Source: Lysobacterales bacterium (GTDB lineage Bacteria; Pseudomonadota; Gammaproteobacteria; Xanthomonadales; Marinicellaceae). From it: a DNA stretch of 61,550 nucleotides. Shown here one piece after another: positions 16,961 through 26,225 of this stretch. The notes under the pieces were generated by a model. It worked only from the letters and a program-made list of their open reading frames with translations. It did no database searches and was not told the origin of the DNA. How positions within the stretch are numbered: the stretch's first letter is position 1; each line of letters opens with the position of its first letter. A program made the position numbers and the translations under genes. The DNA lies in NCBI GenBank assembly GCA_020442635.1, contig JAGRJR010000009.1, positions 1 through 61,550 of the forward strand, in the 5' to 3' direction.

Positions 16961-18643
16961 TTAGACCACAAACTGATTTAGATGCTCAATTTCAGGTATG
17001 GACTGGGTGGCTCTGACTGGTAGGGTCTTGGCTTTGGCTTTGAGTTGCTCAGCTTCCTGTAAAAATTGCTGATACAAGGATCTTCTAAGCATCGGTGATA
17101 AAGGTTGCGGATTGTCAATGCTTTGCTTAAATGCTTCATCTAGAGACAATTCCGGGCACTTACCATCATCATCAATATGTTGCCAACAAGCTTGTTTTAA
17201 ACAGAATTTATACCAGGGCAAGAACTCAGTGCCGTTGTCTGCAATAAAATTGACACTATCAATGATGTACTGTACTTCTGGTTGGTCCATGATGTAATGA
17301 AAACCGACACGACACCAACCTGGCTTGATACCATGGTAACCGCGTTGAATCAAGGCGCGGTATTGCTCGGAGGTTTCTTCATCAATGCCGAGTAATTGAT
17401 GTCCATAAGGGCCTGCACAGGAACACCCCGCTCGTGACTGAATACCAAATAAGTCATTCAATAAAACTGTAACAAATTTGGGGTGTAGGTATTTGCCCGA
17501 AGCCGTTTTGATGTTGAATGACACAATACCGACGCGATTTTCAGGGTTCTGATCACCGAGAATTTCAATGCGGGGGTGTTTTTGCCAAGCGGTGAAGGCC
17601 TGTTTAAGCCACTGTTGTTCAATGGTATGTATTTGATTCACCCCAAATTTTTCTTTAACTTCAAAGCACAAAGCAGCACGCATGATTTGTAATACCCCTG
17701 GGGTGCCGGCTTTTTCCCGTTCTTCAATGTCATCAAAAAAATCGTGATCGTGGCGTGCCACATAACTGACAGTGCCACCGCCAGAGACGGTGGGTTGCAA
17801 CTGGCTTTGGTAGAGGTTTTTGTTGAATACCAGAACGCCAGTCGAACCTGGGCCGCCCAGAAACTTATGTGGTGACAAGAAAATGGCATCAAAATAGGCA
17901 TCAGGATCATCTTTTGGATGCATATTAATTTCCACATAAGGCGCACTGGCAGCAAAATCAAAAAATGCCACAGCGCCTTGTTGATGAAGCAAACGTGCGA
18001 TATCGCGGGTGTGTGAGATTAATCCAGTGACATTTGAAGCGGCAGAAAAAGAGCCAATTTTTAAACGATTTTGGTATTCAGGTTTTTCGAGCAAAGACTT
18101 CAGTTGCACCAGGTCCGCATGACCATAGGCATCCAAGTCCAATTCTACCACTTCGCATAAACCGTCACGCCAGGAAATTTCATTGCTGTGGTGTTCATAA
18201 GGCCCCACAAAAACCACCGGAGATTGTGCCTTGATTTTTTCCAGGTCACAATCGGCTGAACGTTCGATTTGGGCTCGGGTGGCAGGTGGCAAATAAGTGC
18301 CAAGGATTTGTTGAAGTTTATTGATGGCGCCGGTCGCACCAGTGCCGGTACAAATGATGCGATCATTTTCATCAGCACCCACCGAGTCCTTGATTCGTTG
18401 TTCCGCATTATGTAACAACCGTGTCATCGAACGACCGGTCATGTCATCTTCGGTATGCGTGTTGGCATAATGGCGTTGCAACTTCATCAAATATTTCTCA
18501 ATAAAGGTCAGCGTACGACCCGAAGCCGTGTAATCACAATAAGTCATCAAGCGTTGTCCAAAAGGTGTGCAAAACGGCGCATCCACTCCAATAATGGCCT
18601 GCCGTAAACAATCGGGCTTTAAATTATTCTCAGTAACACTCAT
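16961..18643 (-). CDS. Class V aminotransferase / cysteine-desulfurase-like PLP enzyme
   Basis: A 560-residue fold-type I PLP enzyme. The Schiff-base lysine is K260 in SPHKFLGGPGSTG. EHHSNEISWR (150-159) and FDFAASAPY (228-236) supply cofactor contacts. RAGCSCAGPYG (404-414) resembles the Cys loop of desulfurases and could carry a persulfide on C407 or C409. It is about 150 residues longer than SufS/CsdA, with an extra C-terminal region ending in helices, so it is not housekeeping IscS or SufS. Cytosolic. The reaction is unknown: desulfurase, lyase and epimerase are all possible. It is the first gene of the operon with the CHAT protein, with stop and start abutting (TAAATG). Confidence 0.85.
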   Translation of the reverse strand: MSVTENNLKPDCLRQAIIGVDAPFCTPFGQRLMTYCDYTASGRTLTFIEKYLMKLQRHYANTHTEDDMTGRSMTRLLHNAEQRIKDSVGADENDRIICTGTGATGAINKLQQILGTYLPPATRAQIERSADCDLEKIKAQSPVVFVGPYEHHSNEISWRDGLCEVVELDLDAYGHADLVQLKSLLEKPEYQNRLKIGSFSAASNVTGLISHTRDIARLLHQQGAVAFFDFAASAPYVEINMHPKDDPDAYFDAIFLSPHKFLGGPGSTGVLVFNKNLYQSQLQPTVSGGGTVSYVARHDHDFFDDIEEREKAGTPGVLQIMRAALCFEVKEKFGVNQIHTIEQQWLKQAFTAWQKHPRIEILGDQNPENRVGIVSFNIKTASGKYLHPKFVTVLLNDLFGIQSRAGCSCAGPYGHQLLGIDEETSEQYRALIQRGYHGIKPGWCRVGFHYIMDQPEVQYIIDSVNFIADNGTEFLPWYKFCLKQACWQHIDDDGKCPELSLDEAFKQSIDNPQPLSPMLRRSLYQQFLQEAEQLKAKAKTLPVRATQSIPEIEHLNQFVV

Positions 18644-19046
18644 GACACATGACAGATTTCAAACAAGCAAGCATTCTAAGCGAGATAAGTCCGAATTAAC
18701 AGCGACAAACACAAAATTTCAGCCGTCAATCAAAGACACGAACAGTCTTTCCCGACGAGGTGGGAATCTCCACAATCTAATGTCTATCCTACTGACACAA
18801 AAAACCATGATTTTGAAGTTGATTGATAAATAGGGCGGATAATTATGTTAATCATCTACCAGGTAAGATATTGAAAACTATGGAGTTCCCATGCCGGAGC
18901 AGGGGATGTATATTCTCCAACAATGTTAGGATTCAATGGTTTAGAATTACATTTGAGGAAATACAGCGTGTGAATTTTTGCTGACACCTTACTAAGATAG
19001 TTGATTTGTACTGCCATTAAATTGTTAAGCATGATTGGGAGATAAG
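18644..19046. other. Intergenic region, about 400 bp
   Basis: Holds the leader of the minus-strand PLP gene, one copy of a short palindromic repeat (18745-18770) and an AT-rich stretch before the DUF1697 gene. GGGAGATAAG just before 19047 is the ribosome site of that gene. No convincing gene is seen; the open frames here lack start signals and family resemblance. Confidence 0.5.
18745..18770. repeat. Short dispersed palindromic repeat, copy A
   Basis: GTCTTTCCCGACGAGGTGGGAATCTC, written here in two parts (GTCTTTCCCGACG, AGGTGGGAATCTC). It matches 23 of 26 bases of 25983-26008. The core TTCCC/GGGAA forms a small hairpin. It resembles the widespread REP-like 'ATTCCCGCG..GGGAAT' intergenic repeats. 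Confidence 0.7.
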
Positions 19047-19565
19047 ATGAAGACATATGTTTTACTTTTTCGAGGAATAAATGTCGGTGGAAAAAATAAA
19101 ATGACCATGAAGGATCTTTCTTCTTTGTTGGAAGAGATGGGATTTTGTGAGGTTAAAACATACATTCAAAGTGGAAACGTTGTTTTAAAAAGTAAAGAGA
19201 GACCTGATGAAAGTATACAACTCAAAATAGCTTCTAAATTTGGCTTCAATATCGATATTATGATTCTTGAAAAAGCGGAATTTGAGCGCTCACTTAACAA
19301 TAATCCCTATAATTCAATCCAAGGTAAAGAAATACATTTTTATTTTACTCAAAAAGTACCTCAACCTGATTTTGAGAAAATATCTTCTCTTGCTAGCGAA
19401 AATGAAAAGTATGAACTCAATGGAAATGTATTTTATCTGTACGCCCCTGATGGAATAGGTAGGTCTAAGCTGGTTGCTAATATTGATAAATGTTTGGGGG
19501 TTTCAGCTACGGGTCGAAATCTTAATACAATCAATAAACTAGGTGAAATGGTAACAAATATATAA
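19047..19565 (+). CDS. DUF1697 domain protein
   Basis: A 172-residue cytosolic protein of the DUF1697 family. Diagnostic motifs are LFRGINVGGKNKMTMKDL near the N-terminus, TYIQSGNVVLKS, and the C-terminal ATGRNLNTINKLGEM (family: TARNWNTVxKL). Function unknown; the family is common as single accessory genes. I chose the ATG at 19047 with GGGAG 6 nt upstream; an in-frame TTG at 19035 would overlap that ribosome site. It is AT-richer than its neighbours and stands alone, so transfer is plausible. Confidence 0.9.
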   Translation: MKTYVLLFRGINVGGKNKMTMKDLSSLLEEMGFCEVKTYIQSGNVVLKSKERPDESIQLKIASKFGFNIDIMILEKAEFERSLNNNPYNSIQGKEIHFYFTQKVPQPDFEKISSLASENEKYELNGNVFYLYAPDGIGRSKLVANIDKCLGVSATGRNLNTINKLGEMVTNI

Positions 19566-19675
19566 CAAATGATTCAAGTGTAAGGGGCACTACATTAGGA
19601 GGCGTGAAATTACAATCATGAATACTTATTAAGTTAACTTGATCGACTCTGCTCCAAAGGTGTTTTAAAAAACTC

Positions 19676-19709
19676 AAAAAAGCCAAAGTAACTGAATACT
19701 TTGGCTTTT
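19676..19709. terminator. Bidirectional terminator between DUF1697 and 19727 genes
   Basis: AAAAAGCCAAAGTA / TACTTTGGCTTTT (stem around 19677-19690 and 19697-19709, 6-nt loop). It has T runs in both directions and serves two convergent genes. Confidence 0.85.
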
Positions 19710-19726
19710 AATTGGCTTATCTTTAT

Positions 19727-20956
19727 TTACTGTAATATCACAAACATTTGGACTTGGCCTTTGTCATCGGCCATGGTGCCTAAGGCTTTACCAATAATTG
19801 TGCCGTTCGGGGCGTTGGCGTCAGCTCGCATGGCGTAGCCTGCGGTGTTGGAAGAAGTCAGCATGTCACCGGGTTTAATGGTACCGTTTTCAGTGGTGAC
19901 TTTTACTGGAATGATACCGACTACGGCCAATGGCACTTTGTTCTGATCAGATTCATCTGATTGAACACCACCCATAAAAGCGGGTTTGGTGGAATAAACA
20001 CCGGCCAAATTCTTTTGATAGGCTTCGGTACTTAAGCTCAGATGGCCCATTTCATCAATAACCAACACATCTGCTGGCTCCAGGCCAGGTTTTGCTGGTA
20101 ACAACTCGGCAAAGTCGGCAGCTGGAGAGGTGAACGTGCCGTCTGCTGAAACATTGCCGGCGTTATCAACCTTGAATCGCAGGTTAACAGGAGAAAGGTC
20201 CCAAGCCTCTATCAGGTTACCCTCACTTTCAGTGCGCAAAGCGGGACCAGTACTGGAATTGTAGGCCCAAACGCCTGCTCTGCTGTTTGAGTTCGTTTGT
20301 CCTAATACACCGATGGCATTAGCTCCACCCTGTCCCCAAACACCATAACCGCCAGTGCCGTTGGTTTGCCCTTTGACACCACTGCCGGTGGCACTGGCGT
20401 TGGTCAGAATGCCATAGGTCCCAATGGCGCTTGAATTAGCTGAATTAGATTCACCTCGTACACCTTGGCCACTGGCATTTGAATGGGTCATTTCACCATG
20501 TAAACCTCGACCGCCGGAGGAAGCTGTATTGATGCCGTGAACCATTGGAATGTTGCCATTACCCATGACCACTGTGCCCGGCATCAAGCCTTGCGCATAA
20601 GGTGCTGCGGTAATTTTTTGACGGGGTGATAAGGTGGTATAGCTGCCTGTGCTTGCGCCGTCTCTTACACTGATTTCCAAGTACAGTTGATCACCGATAA
20701 AGGCATCACCCATATCCAGTTCTACATTAAACACACCGTCAGTCACATCGACATCATCTACAGCATTGGTGGCCAGCGAACTGCCACTGGTAGATACATT
20801 ATATAAATCAAATTGAAAATCGTAAGCCCCATTGGCTGGGCTGCCACTGGTTTTCAATTCTCCCTGGTAAGTGTATTCGCTGCCTAAGTTAACAGCCCAT
20901 GTTATTTGGCCGAAACTCATTAAGACCAAAATCATAATTAAATTGCTTATTTTCAT
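19727..20956 (-). CDS. Secreted repeat protein with phage-tail-fibre-like C-terminus
   Basis: A 409-residue exported protein. The signal peptide (MKISNLIMILVLMSFGQITWA) starts at 20954-20956 with AGGAGA upstream. An N-terminal beta domain of a type common in large secreted proteins follows (FTYQGEL-like 'YTYQGELKTSGSPANG...YDFQFDLY', ending LSPRQKITAAPYA). Next come glycine-rich degenerate repeats (YGVWGQ, IGVLGQT, RAGVWAY), then a conserved tail module (ADFAELLPAKPGLEPADVLVID...YQKNLAGVYSTKPAFMGG) seen in tail-fibre or surface proteins. It lies 10 bp after the small GGFW protein gene on the same strand, so they form an operon. A surface or extracellular structural role is likely but unproven. 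Confidence 0.75.
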   Translation of the reverse strand: MKISNLIMILVLMSFGQITWAVNLGSEYTYQGELKTSGSPANGAYDFQFDLYNVSTSGSSLATNAVDDVDVTDGVFNVELDMGDAFIGDQLYLEISVRDGASTGSYTTLSPRQKITAAPYAQGLMPGTVVMGNGNIPMVHGINTASSGGRGLHGEMTHSNASGQGVRGESNSANSSAIGTYGILTNASATGSGVKGQTNGTGGYGVWGQGGANAIGVLGQTNSNSRAGVWAYNSSTGPALRTESEGNLIEAWDLSPVNLRFKVDNAGNVSADGTFTSPAADFAELLPAKPGLEPADVLVIDEMGHLSLSTEAYQKNLAGVYSTKPAFMGGVQSDESDQNKVPLAVVGIIPVKVTTENGTIKPGDMLTSSNTAGYAMRADANAPNGTIIGKALGTMADDKGQVQMFVILQ

Positions 20957-20966
20957 TGTCTTTCTC

Positions 20967-21245
20967 CTATTCAAATCCATTCTCAAAAATAAGGTCATTG
21001 CCTTGGCCGCTGACCCAAAATCCACCGGTGACTTGATATAAAGCCACATCAGTGGTGCCATTAACTTCGTACTGACCTATACTTCCTTTTACTTCAAAAA
21101 CACCGCCACTGCTGGTGGTGCCTCCTGACTCAATGGTGGCTTTACTGATTTCAAAAATGCCTCCGGATTGTGCTGCCACAGTAAAACTGCACAGCAAAGC
21201 CAGAACCAGCAAAATCCAGTTTTGGCCTTTGACTACCTTTTTCAT
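20967..21245 (-). CDS. Small secreted 'GGFW' protein with DLIFENGFE tail
   Basis: A 92-residue protein. The signal peptide (to about TVAA-QSGG) is followed by the pattern SSGGVFEVKGSIGQ...YQVTGGFWV, a short version of the 'GG-(Y/F)-x-(L/V)-x-G-(T/S)-IGQ...GGFW' module found in many secreted proteins. The last nine residues, DLIFENGFE, match in type the end of the 23994-25802 protein (DLIFADGFN). The start ATG at 21245 has GAGG upstream. It is the first gene of a two-gene operon, divergent from the CadC-like regulator. Confidence 0.75.
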   Translation of the reverse strand: MKKVVKGQNWILLVLALLCSFTVAAQSGGIFEISKATIESGGTTSSGGVFEVKGSIGQYEVNGTTDVALYQVTGGFWVSGQGNDLIFENGFE

Positions 21246-21479
21246 TTCAATTCCCTCGTAACGTTAAACAATCAAAATTTAAGAGTGACGAAACCTAAGC
21301 ATGTATTTGTTTCAGGTTTCACCTCAACTTCCAAACAACTGAGGCTTAAATACCACCATCGATTGCACCTGGTGTCTCAGCCATGATTGCTGATTGGCAA
21401 TGATAATTTAAGGTTTCGATGCCAGACATTGCTTGACATTTATCGGACAAAATTGAGACAAATTACAGACATCGCAGAA

Positions 21480-23837
21480 ATGATTTCTGTTAAACTCATC
21501 TCATTGAATGCAATGATTAACCCTTTAAAATTGACCTCAGAGCAAACCAACAAACTTTATTTCCTCGATTATCATCTGGATTTAAATACCAGACAGTTGT
21601 TCCATGGTGATACACCTTTGGCGATCACTCATTTGGGGTTTGAAGTTTTGTTGTTTTTGATGCAGCATCAGGGTCAGGTGGTTTCCCGGGATCAATTGGC
21701 TGACCATGCCTGGAAGAATAAAGTCATCACCGATGCCACGTTGTATAAACAAATTCAAAGGTTACGAAAGTTATTGAATCAAGCAGGGGATGCGGAAAAC
21801 CTGATACAAACCGTTCACGGTCAGGGATTTATATTTAAACCGGAAGTCAGTCTGCAGCCTCCACAAAATGACGTTTTTAAGCGCACCAACAATCGGTTGG
21901 TTTCTTATGTCCTGCTAGCTTTGGTTATCATCACTGTTTTCTTTGTGAGTTGGTCTTTGATGACCAATAGCAAAGACACCCAGCCGATGATAAATATAGA
22001 TGCCATAGCCAAGCCCTTGGTGCTGTCAGTCTTGCCAAATATAGAGCAGCTCAATCAAGCCGATCAGGCCTGGATGGCCTCGGGTGGTATGAGTTATCTG
22101 ATTGAAATGTTCAGTGGTAATCAGGCCATCAAAGTCAAACATTTATCCAAAACCCAAATGCTGACTGCTGAAGCAGAAAAAAACGCCATTTCACTGACCC
22201 ATAACCGAGAAATTGATGTGGCATTGGTCTTTGATGTTACAGAAAATAACAACCAGTTCAGAGCCCATGCTGTTTTAAGAAATGCGGACAGGCAGCTGGC
22301 AGAGCAACAGTTTCAATCCATCGCTGTCAAAGAACTGTTTGATCAAATGTATCAATGGGTCAATAATCAATTAGAAGTTGATACCAGCCGTTGGACATCG
22401 AATCAAACACTCAGTGATGACCGATATGCAATTGAAAACTATATACGGGGTATGGGGGCTCAATTCTCAGGCAAAGCTGCAGAAGCCATTCAATACTTTG
22501 AATTGGCCACCAAGGAAGATCCTAAGTTTTGGAAAGCCTGGTATGAATTGGCTATTGCCTACCGCAAGCAGGGACAACATGATCAAGCGTTGGCCATTGC
22601 TGAAACCTTGTTACAAACTGTTCAGGCAGAACCCTTGCATCTAGGGACATTGAATGCCAAAGCTTTGGCTTTATGGCGATTGGGGAAACATCAAAAGGCA
22701 CTACAGACTTTAGATGAAGTCATCAGCTTGGCAGAAAGCAAACAATACACACAAATTCATTATTTCTTTACCAACAAAGCCATTATCGCCACGGAATTAG
22801 GTGATTTGGTTTTGGCAGAACAGGCCATCAGTCAATCCATCAACTTGTTGCAAAATCAGGACACCATTAACCATCGCTCTCTCGGATCTGCCTATAATAC
22901 TCTGGCTGGAATCAATCACGATAATGGCAATTTTGAACAAGCAAAAATCCATGCGTTAAAAGCTGTTGTTGAATTTGAGCAAGCAGGTGAGTTTCGATAT
23001 CAGTTGACCGCTCAATCCCGTTTGGCAGGTTTGTATCTAGAGTTGGGCGAATTGGAGTTGGCAGAACAATTGACATCAAGCCTATTAATTGAACAAAAAA
23101 TGCTAGGTGATGTGTCCGGTCAAATCAGCAACTGGTTAAAAATAGCCGACATCAATTTGTTAACTGGGCAAATGAAAGAAGTGAAAATAGCTCTGGATCA
23201 AATAGCCGTCTTGCTCACTGAAACCAGCAATGAATATTTGTCTAATCAATACTTGGTGGCTAAAATTAAGTACCATCAACAAACCGACCAGTGGCAACAG
23301 ATACCACCCTTATTAGACCAACTGGAACAAATGATTATTAATGACAGCCAACAGCTGACTTACCACGATTTGAGCTTAGCCTATCAATTTTATAGTGGTG
23401 ATACAGAAGCTTTCGAACAAGCCATCAAGGCTGTAAGTACTGATTTACAGGACCATGCCATTATTGATTACTGGCGTGCCATGGATGCATTATCCAAACA
23501 ACAACAGGCCAAGGCGTTAAGCGCCATGCAAAACGCTCGGCAAAAGGTGATGCAAAGTCCACACAATAGAGTCCTTCGTATCCGTATACTCAATCACCTG
23601 GCGGTTTTGTTATTGGCTGAGGATCCAATGGAAGCGGCTTTGGTTATTGAGCAAGCTGCGATACTTAACCCGCCAGCATACCCATTTCTCAAGATAAAAG
23701 CGCAAGTCGAAGCTACACAAAATAATTATTTCGCCGCCGCCAGTCTGATGCAAGAACTTAAAGCCAAGGCTCATGACCTTTGGTCACCAGAGGATCAGTT
23801 ACAGTTGGAAGACTATCAGCGACGGCTTAATCAGTGA
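21480..23837 (+). CDS. CadC-like membrane transcription regulator with TPR domain
   Basis: About 785 residues. The N-terminal OmpR-type winged helix (about 28-120) has TPLAITHLGFEVLLFLMQHQGQVVSRDQLADHAWK and the wing motif IQTVHGQGFIF. One transmembrane helix (about 140-161) follows, then a periplasmic region with several TPR repeats to the C-terminus. No receiver domain is present, so it belongs to the ToxR/CadC one-component group that binds DNA from the membrane. The start is uncertain: ATG at 21480 or 21513, both without a strong ribosome site. A frame opening at TTG 21387 is unlikely. It is divergent from the GGFW/secreted-repeat operon, its most likely target by position. Confidence 0.85.
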   Translation: MISVKLISLNAMINPLKLTSEQTNKLYFLDYHLDLNTRQLFHGDTPLAITHLGFEVLLFLMQHQGQVVSRDQLADHAWKNKVITDATLYKQIQRLRKLLNQAGDAENLIQTVHGQGFIFKPEVSLQPPQNDVFKRTNNRLVSYVLLALVIITVFFVSWSLMTNSKDTQPMINIDAIAKPLVLSVLPNIEQLNQADQAWMASGGMSYLIEMFSGNQAIKVKHLSKTQMLTAEAEKNAISLTHNREIDVALVFDVTENNNQFRAHAVLRNADRQLAEQQFQSIAVKELFDQMYQWVNNQLEVDTSRWTSNQTLSDDRYAIENYIRGMGAQFSGKAAEAIQYFELATKEDPKFWKAWYELAIAYRKQGQHDQALAIAETLLQTVQAEPLHLGTLNAKALALWRLGKHQKALQTLDEVISLAESKQYTQIHYFFTNKAIIATELGDLVLAEQAISQSINLLQNQDTINHRSLGSAYNTLAGINHDNGNFEQAKIHALKAVVEFEQAGEFRYQLTAQSRLAGLYLELGELELAEQLTSSLLIEQKMLGDVSGQISNWLKIADINLLTGQMKEVKIALDQIAVLLTETSNEYLSNQYLVAKIKYHQQTDQWQQIPPLLDQLEQMIINDSQQLTYHDLSLAYQFYSGDTEAFEQAIKAVSTDLQDHAIIDYWRAMDALSKQQQAKALSAMQNARQKVMQSPHNRVLRIRILNHLAVLLLAEDPMEAALVIEQAAILNPPAYPFLKIKAQVEATQNNYFAAASLMQELKAKAHDLWSPEDQLQLEDYQRRLNQ

Positions 23838-23993
23838 TTGGCTTATTTTGAATAACCAGCACAGAAAAGTCTATCTTGTTAAAAGTGACAGAGTTTTATG
23901 TAGGGGTTGTGCTCAAACAACGGGCAATAATAGCCCTACCACTTGACAGACTATTTTCATGTATTAAAACCACTTCAGTACGTTAACAGAAAG

Positions 23994-25802
23994 TCAGTTG
24001 AAACCATCTGCAAAAATAAGATCAATATAAATTCCCGGTTCATTTGGTATAGGCGTAACTCTGGTTTGACCATTACAGGCACCATCTGGAGCATCAGAAA
24101 AAATTAAATTCTCATCATAGTAATAGCTGGGTTGAGGATAAACTCGTTGTCTAAAACGGCAAGTGACATTGGTGCCATTAAAAGTAGTTTCATGGGTTGA
24201 AAGGTATCTGCCTCCCAAAGCAATTTGTGTTGAGTTGGTGTCAGTGCCAGCCCAGGTTAAAAACTCTGTACCATATATGTTGGAATACTGATGGCCTGGA
24301 TGTAATTCAAGCCAACTGGCTTCTTCAGTTAATGGGTTTTGATCGCTGTCTCCTAAAATGTTATCAATCAGGAAATTGTAATGAGGGCTGAAATGTGCAG
24401 TTTCATCCGCGGTTCGCTGCCAACCAGGACCGGTTCCTGCATGGTTGCCTGAGATAAAGTTTTCCGGGTCAGTCGATTCGCTGGCAGCTGCATCGGTGCG
24501 TACCTGTCGCAGGGTGATTTTTGATTTGTTGCCATTGCCGCCAATGTGGTTGCCCGCCATGTGAGAATTACTGATGACCATGCCCCAGGCGCCCATAATA
24601 CGTAAGTTGTGTTCGAAGGCGGTCTTACCATAAGCCCCCAGGAAAGCAGAGTTAATCAGACCACAGTCATTAAAACAGCCAAAATTCACCCCCGGTAATA
24701 AATCATCAACATCGTTACCATATGAGCTTACTTCTGAAACAAAAATACCATAGGGATGGGGGACCAACGCACAATCCAGATCATTGTTGTTATAACAATT
24801 CCAGCCGGCAGAATTAAGAGCTACATAGCCATTAAAACCGCCGCCCTGCGACCAATCCAAATCCAGTTGATGTAAGGTTAACAAGGTAGCACTCATGCCT
24901 ACCGAGATAGAACCTACTCGAAGATGTGCTACAGAATTGGCAAAATGCCAACCCGCGTCAATATAACCCGAGGTATCTTTGCTTAATAAAGGATAGCTGT
25001 TGAGTTGAGCTGTGGTGGGTATGTGGTCGTTACAACCTTGTGCGGTACCCAAGGATAAAGAAGCAATGACCGGATCACTGCCTTTGCCATAGCTATCTAC
25101 CCGAATGTGATGTTCATCGTAACGCAGACATAAGGGGTCATATATGCCTGTAGATCCTCTTTGGTAAAGAATCCGACTGCCCGTTCGATTGATGTTGGGG
25201 TTTTGAGCCGGAGAGTTGGTCAGTTGATTGGCCACGGGCACACCAGCTGGACAATCGCTGAAGTCTGACCCGCTTGAAATGCAATAAGTATCAGCAGTTG
25301 CGTAAGCCACATGTTGAGGTGCGATGGTAACCAGGGTACAGGCATCTGCCCAGTCTCCCAGAGGATTTTGCACCCTGACTTTTACTGTAAATTCACATTG
25401 TTGTGATTGTGGGTTCCAGCGACTGTTTTCACTGCCATCACATTCAAACGTATGCGCCGCCCTGGGTGAGCCGCTGATTTGGGTGTTCTTACTGTTTTGG
25501 GTGGTTTCATACAGGCCAGAGTCCGGGTCATCAAAATTAAAGTGAAAACCTAAGTACTGCCCGGTCCGACAGGCTTCCTGATCGCTGCCACCGGCATAAT
25601 CCAAACAAGTCGAGTCACTGGATTGCTGAGTACTGAAATAAACAGTTTCCGGTGATACTCCTTGAGCCCTGGTTAGTATCTGTAAGTCGGCTATGACTGT
25701 GCCACCAGAATCTTGCATGGACGGACACTGTGCTGAACTCAGGGAGCAATTAATGAACAATGACAACCACAAAGACAAACGAACATTGAGCGATAAATTC
25801 AT
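23994..25802 (-). CDS. Large secreted protein with DLIFADGFN tail
   Basis: A 602-residue exported protein, not assignable to an enzyme family. The signal peptide (MNLSLNVRLSLWLSLFINCSLSSA) is followed by a region with cysteine pairs, then a repetitive middle rich in Asn, Gly and Ser with periodic short beta motifs (MGAWGMVISNSHMAGNHIGGNG and similar). This suggests a right-handed beta-helix of the pectate-lyase or adhesin kind. It ends GIYIDLIFADGFN. Two starts are possible: ATG at 25802, whose signal peptide is cleaner, or ATG at 25832; neither has a good ribosome site. It stands alone between the CadC-like gene (convergent) and a noncoding stretch. Confidence 0.7.
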   Translation of the reverse strand: MNLSLNVRLSLWLSLFINCSLSSAQCPSMQDSGGTVIADLQILTRAQGVSPETVYFSTQQSSDSTCLDYAGGSDQEACRTGQYLGFHFNFDDPDSGLYETTQNSKNTQISGSPRAAHTFECDGSENSRWNPQSQQCEFTVKVRVQNPLGDWADACTLVTIAPQHVAYATADTYCISSGSDFSDCPAGVPVANQLTNSPAQNPNINRTGSRILYQRGSTGIYDPLCLRYDEHHIRVDSYGKGSDPVIASLSLGTAQGCNDHIPTTAQLNSYPLLSKDTSGYIDAGWHFANSVAHLRVGSISVGMSATLLTLHQLDLDWSQGGGFNGYVALNSAGWNCYNNNDLDCALVPHPYGIFVSEVSSYGNDVDDLLPGVNFGCFNDCGLINSAFLGAYGKTAFEHNLRIMGAWGMVISNSHMAGNHIGGNGNKSKITLRQVRTDAAASESTDPENFISGNHAGTGPGWQRTADETAHFSPHYNFLIDNILGDSDQNPLTEEASWLELHPGHQYSNIYGTEFLTWAGTDTNSTQIALGGRYLSTHETTFNGTNVTCRFRQRVYPQPSYYYDENLIFSDAPDGACNGQTRVTPIPNEPGIYIDLIFADGFN

Positions 25803-25832
25803 GTAGCAAATCACATTTACAAACAAACCCAT

Positions 25833-26225
25833 AGCTTAACTTTTGAGCTGAGAAAGTACCTGATGATAAGTTGATGATTTTATGATGATAATTTTTCCTG
25901 AGCTTTAAGTGAGCTGGCCAAACAGCATTTCATTTTTAAGTTTGACTACAAATCAATCCAAACAAGCAATAGTTACAATTCAGTCATTCCCGCGCAGGTG
26001 GGAATCTCAACTGAATCATAGATGTATCGATATAAAAAATAGTGTGGAGATGTGGCAGTAATCTTTTGATTAAGGATTCTATGCTTAGATTTTATTTTTT
26101 TGTTAGCAATTTAGAGCATCTAGAACACAAGTTGTTTAGGGTTTGCATAACATAGGTGACTTGACCCTTGTGTTATTATGACTTAAGTTGGAAAAGCAAA
26201 ACATTGTCAGGATTAAATTGTTGCT
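25833..26225. other. Intergenic region, about 390 bp
   Basis: AT-rich. Contains copy B of the palindromic repeat (25983-26008) and the leader of the 26226 gene. No other gene, RNA or clear promoter stands out. Confidence 0.5.
25983..26008. repeat. Short dispersed palindromic repeat, copy B
   Basis: GTCATTCCCGCGC followed by AGGTGGGAATCTC. The ATTCCC/GGGAAT arms form a 6-bp hairpin. It is the same family and orientation as 18745-18770, 7.2 kb away. Confidence 0.75.

Noticed and set aside
16961..18643. Housekeeping IscS/SufS
   Set aside because: Too long (560 aa), no isc/suf neighbours, operon with CHAT protein.
19727..20956. Prophage tail-fibre gene
   Set aside because: The C-terminal module resembles tail fibres, but there is a signal peptide and no phage genes nearby.
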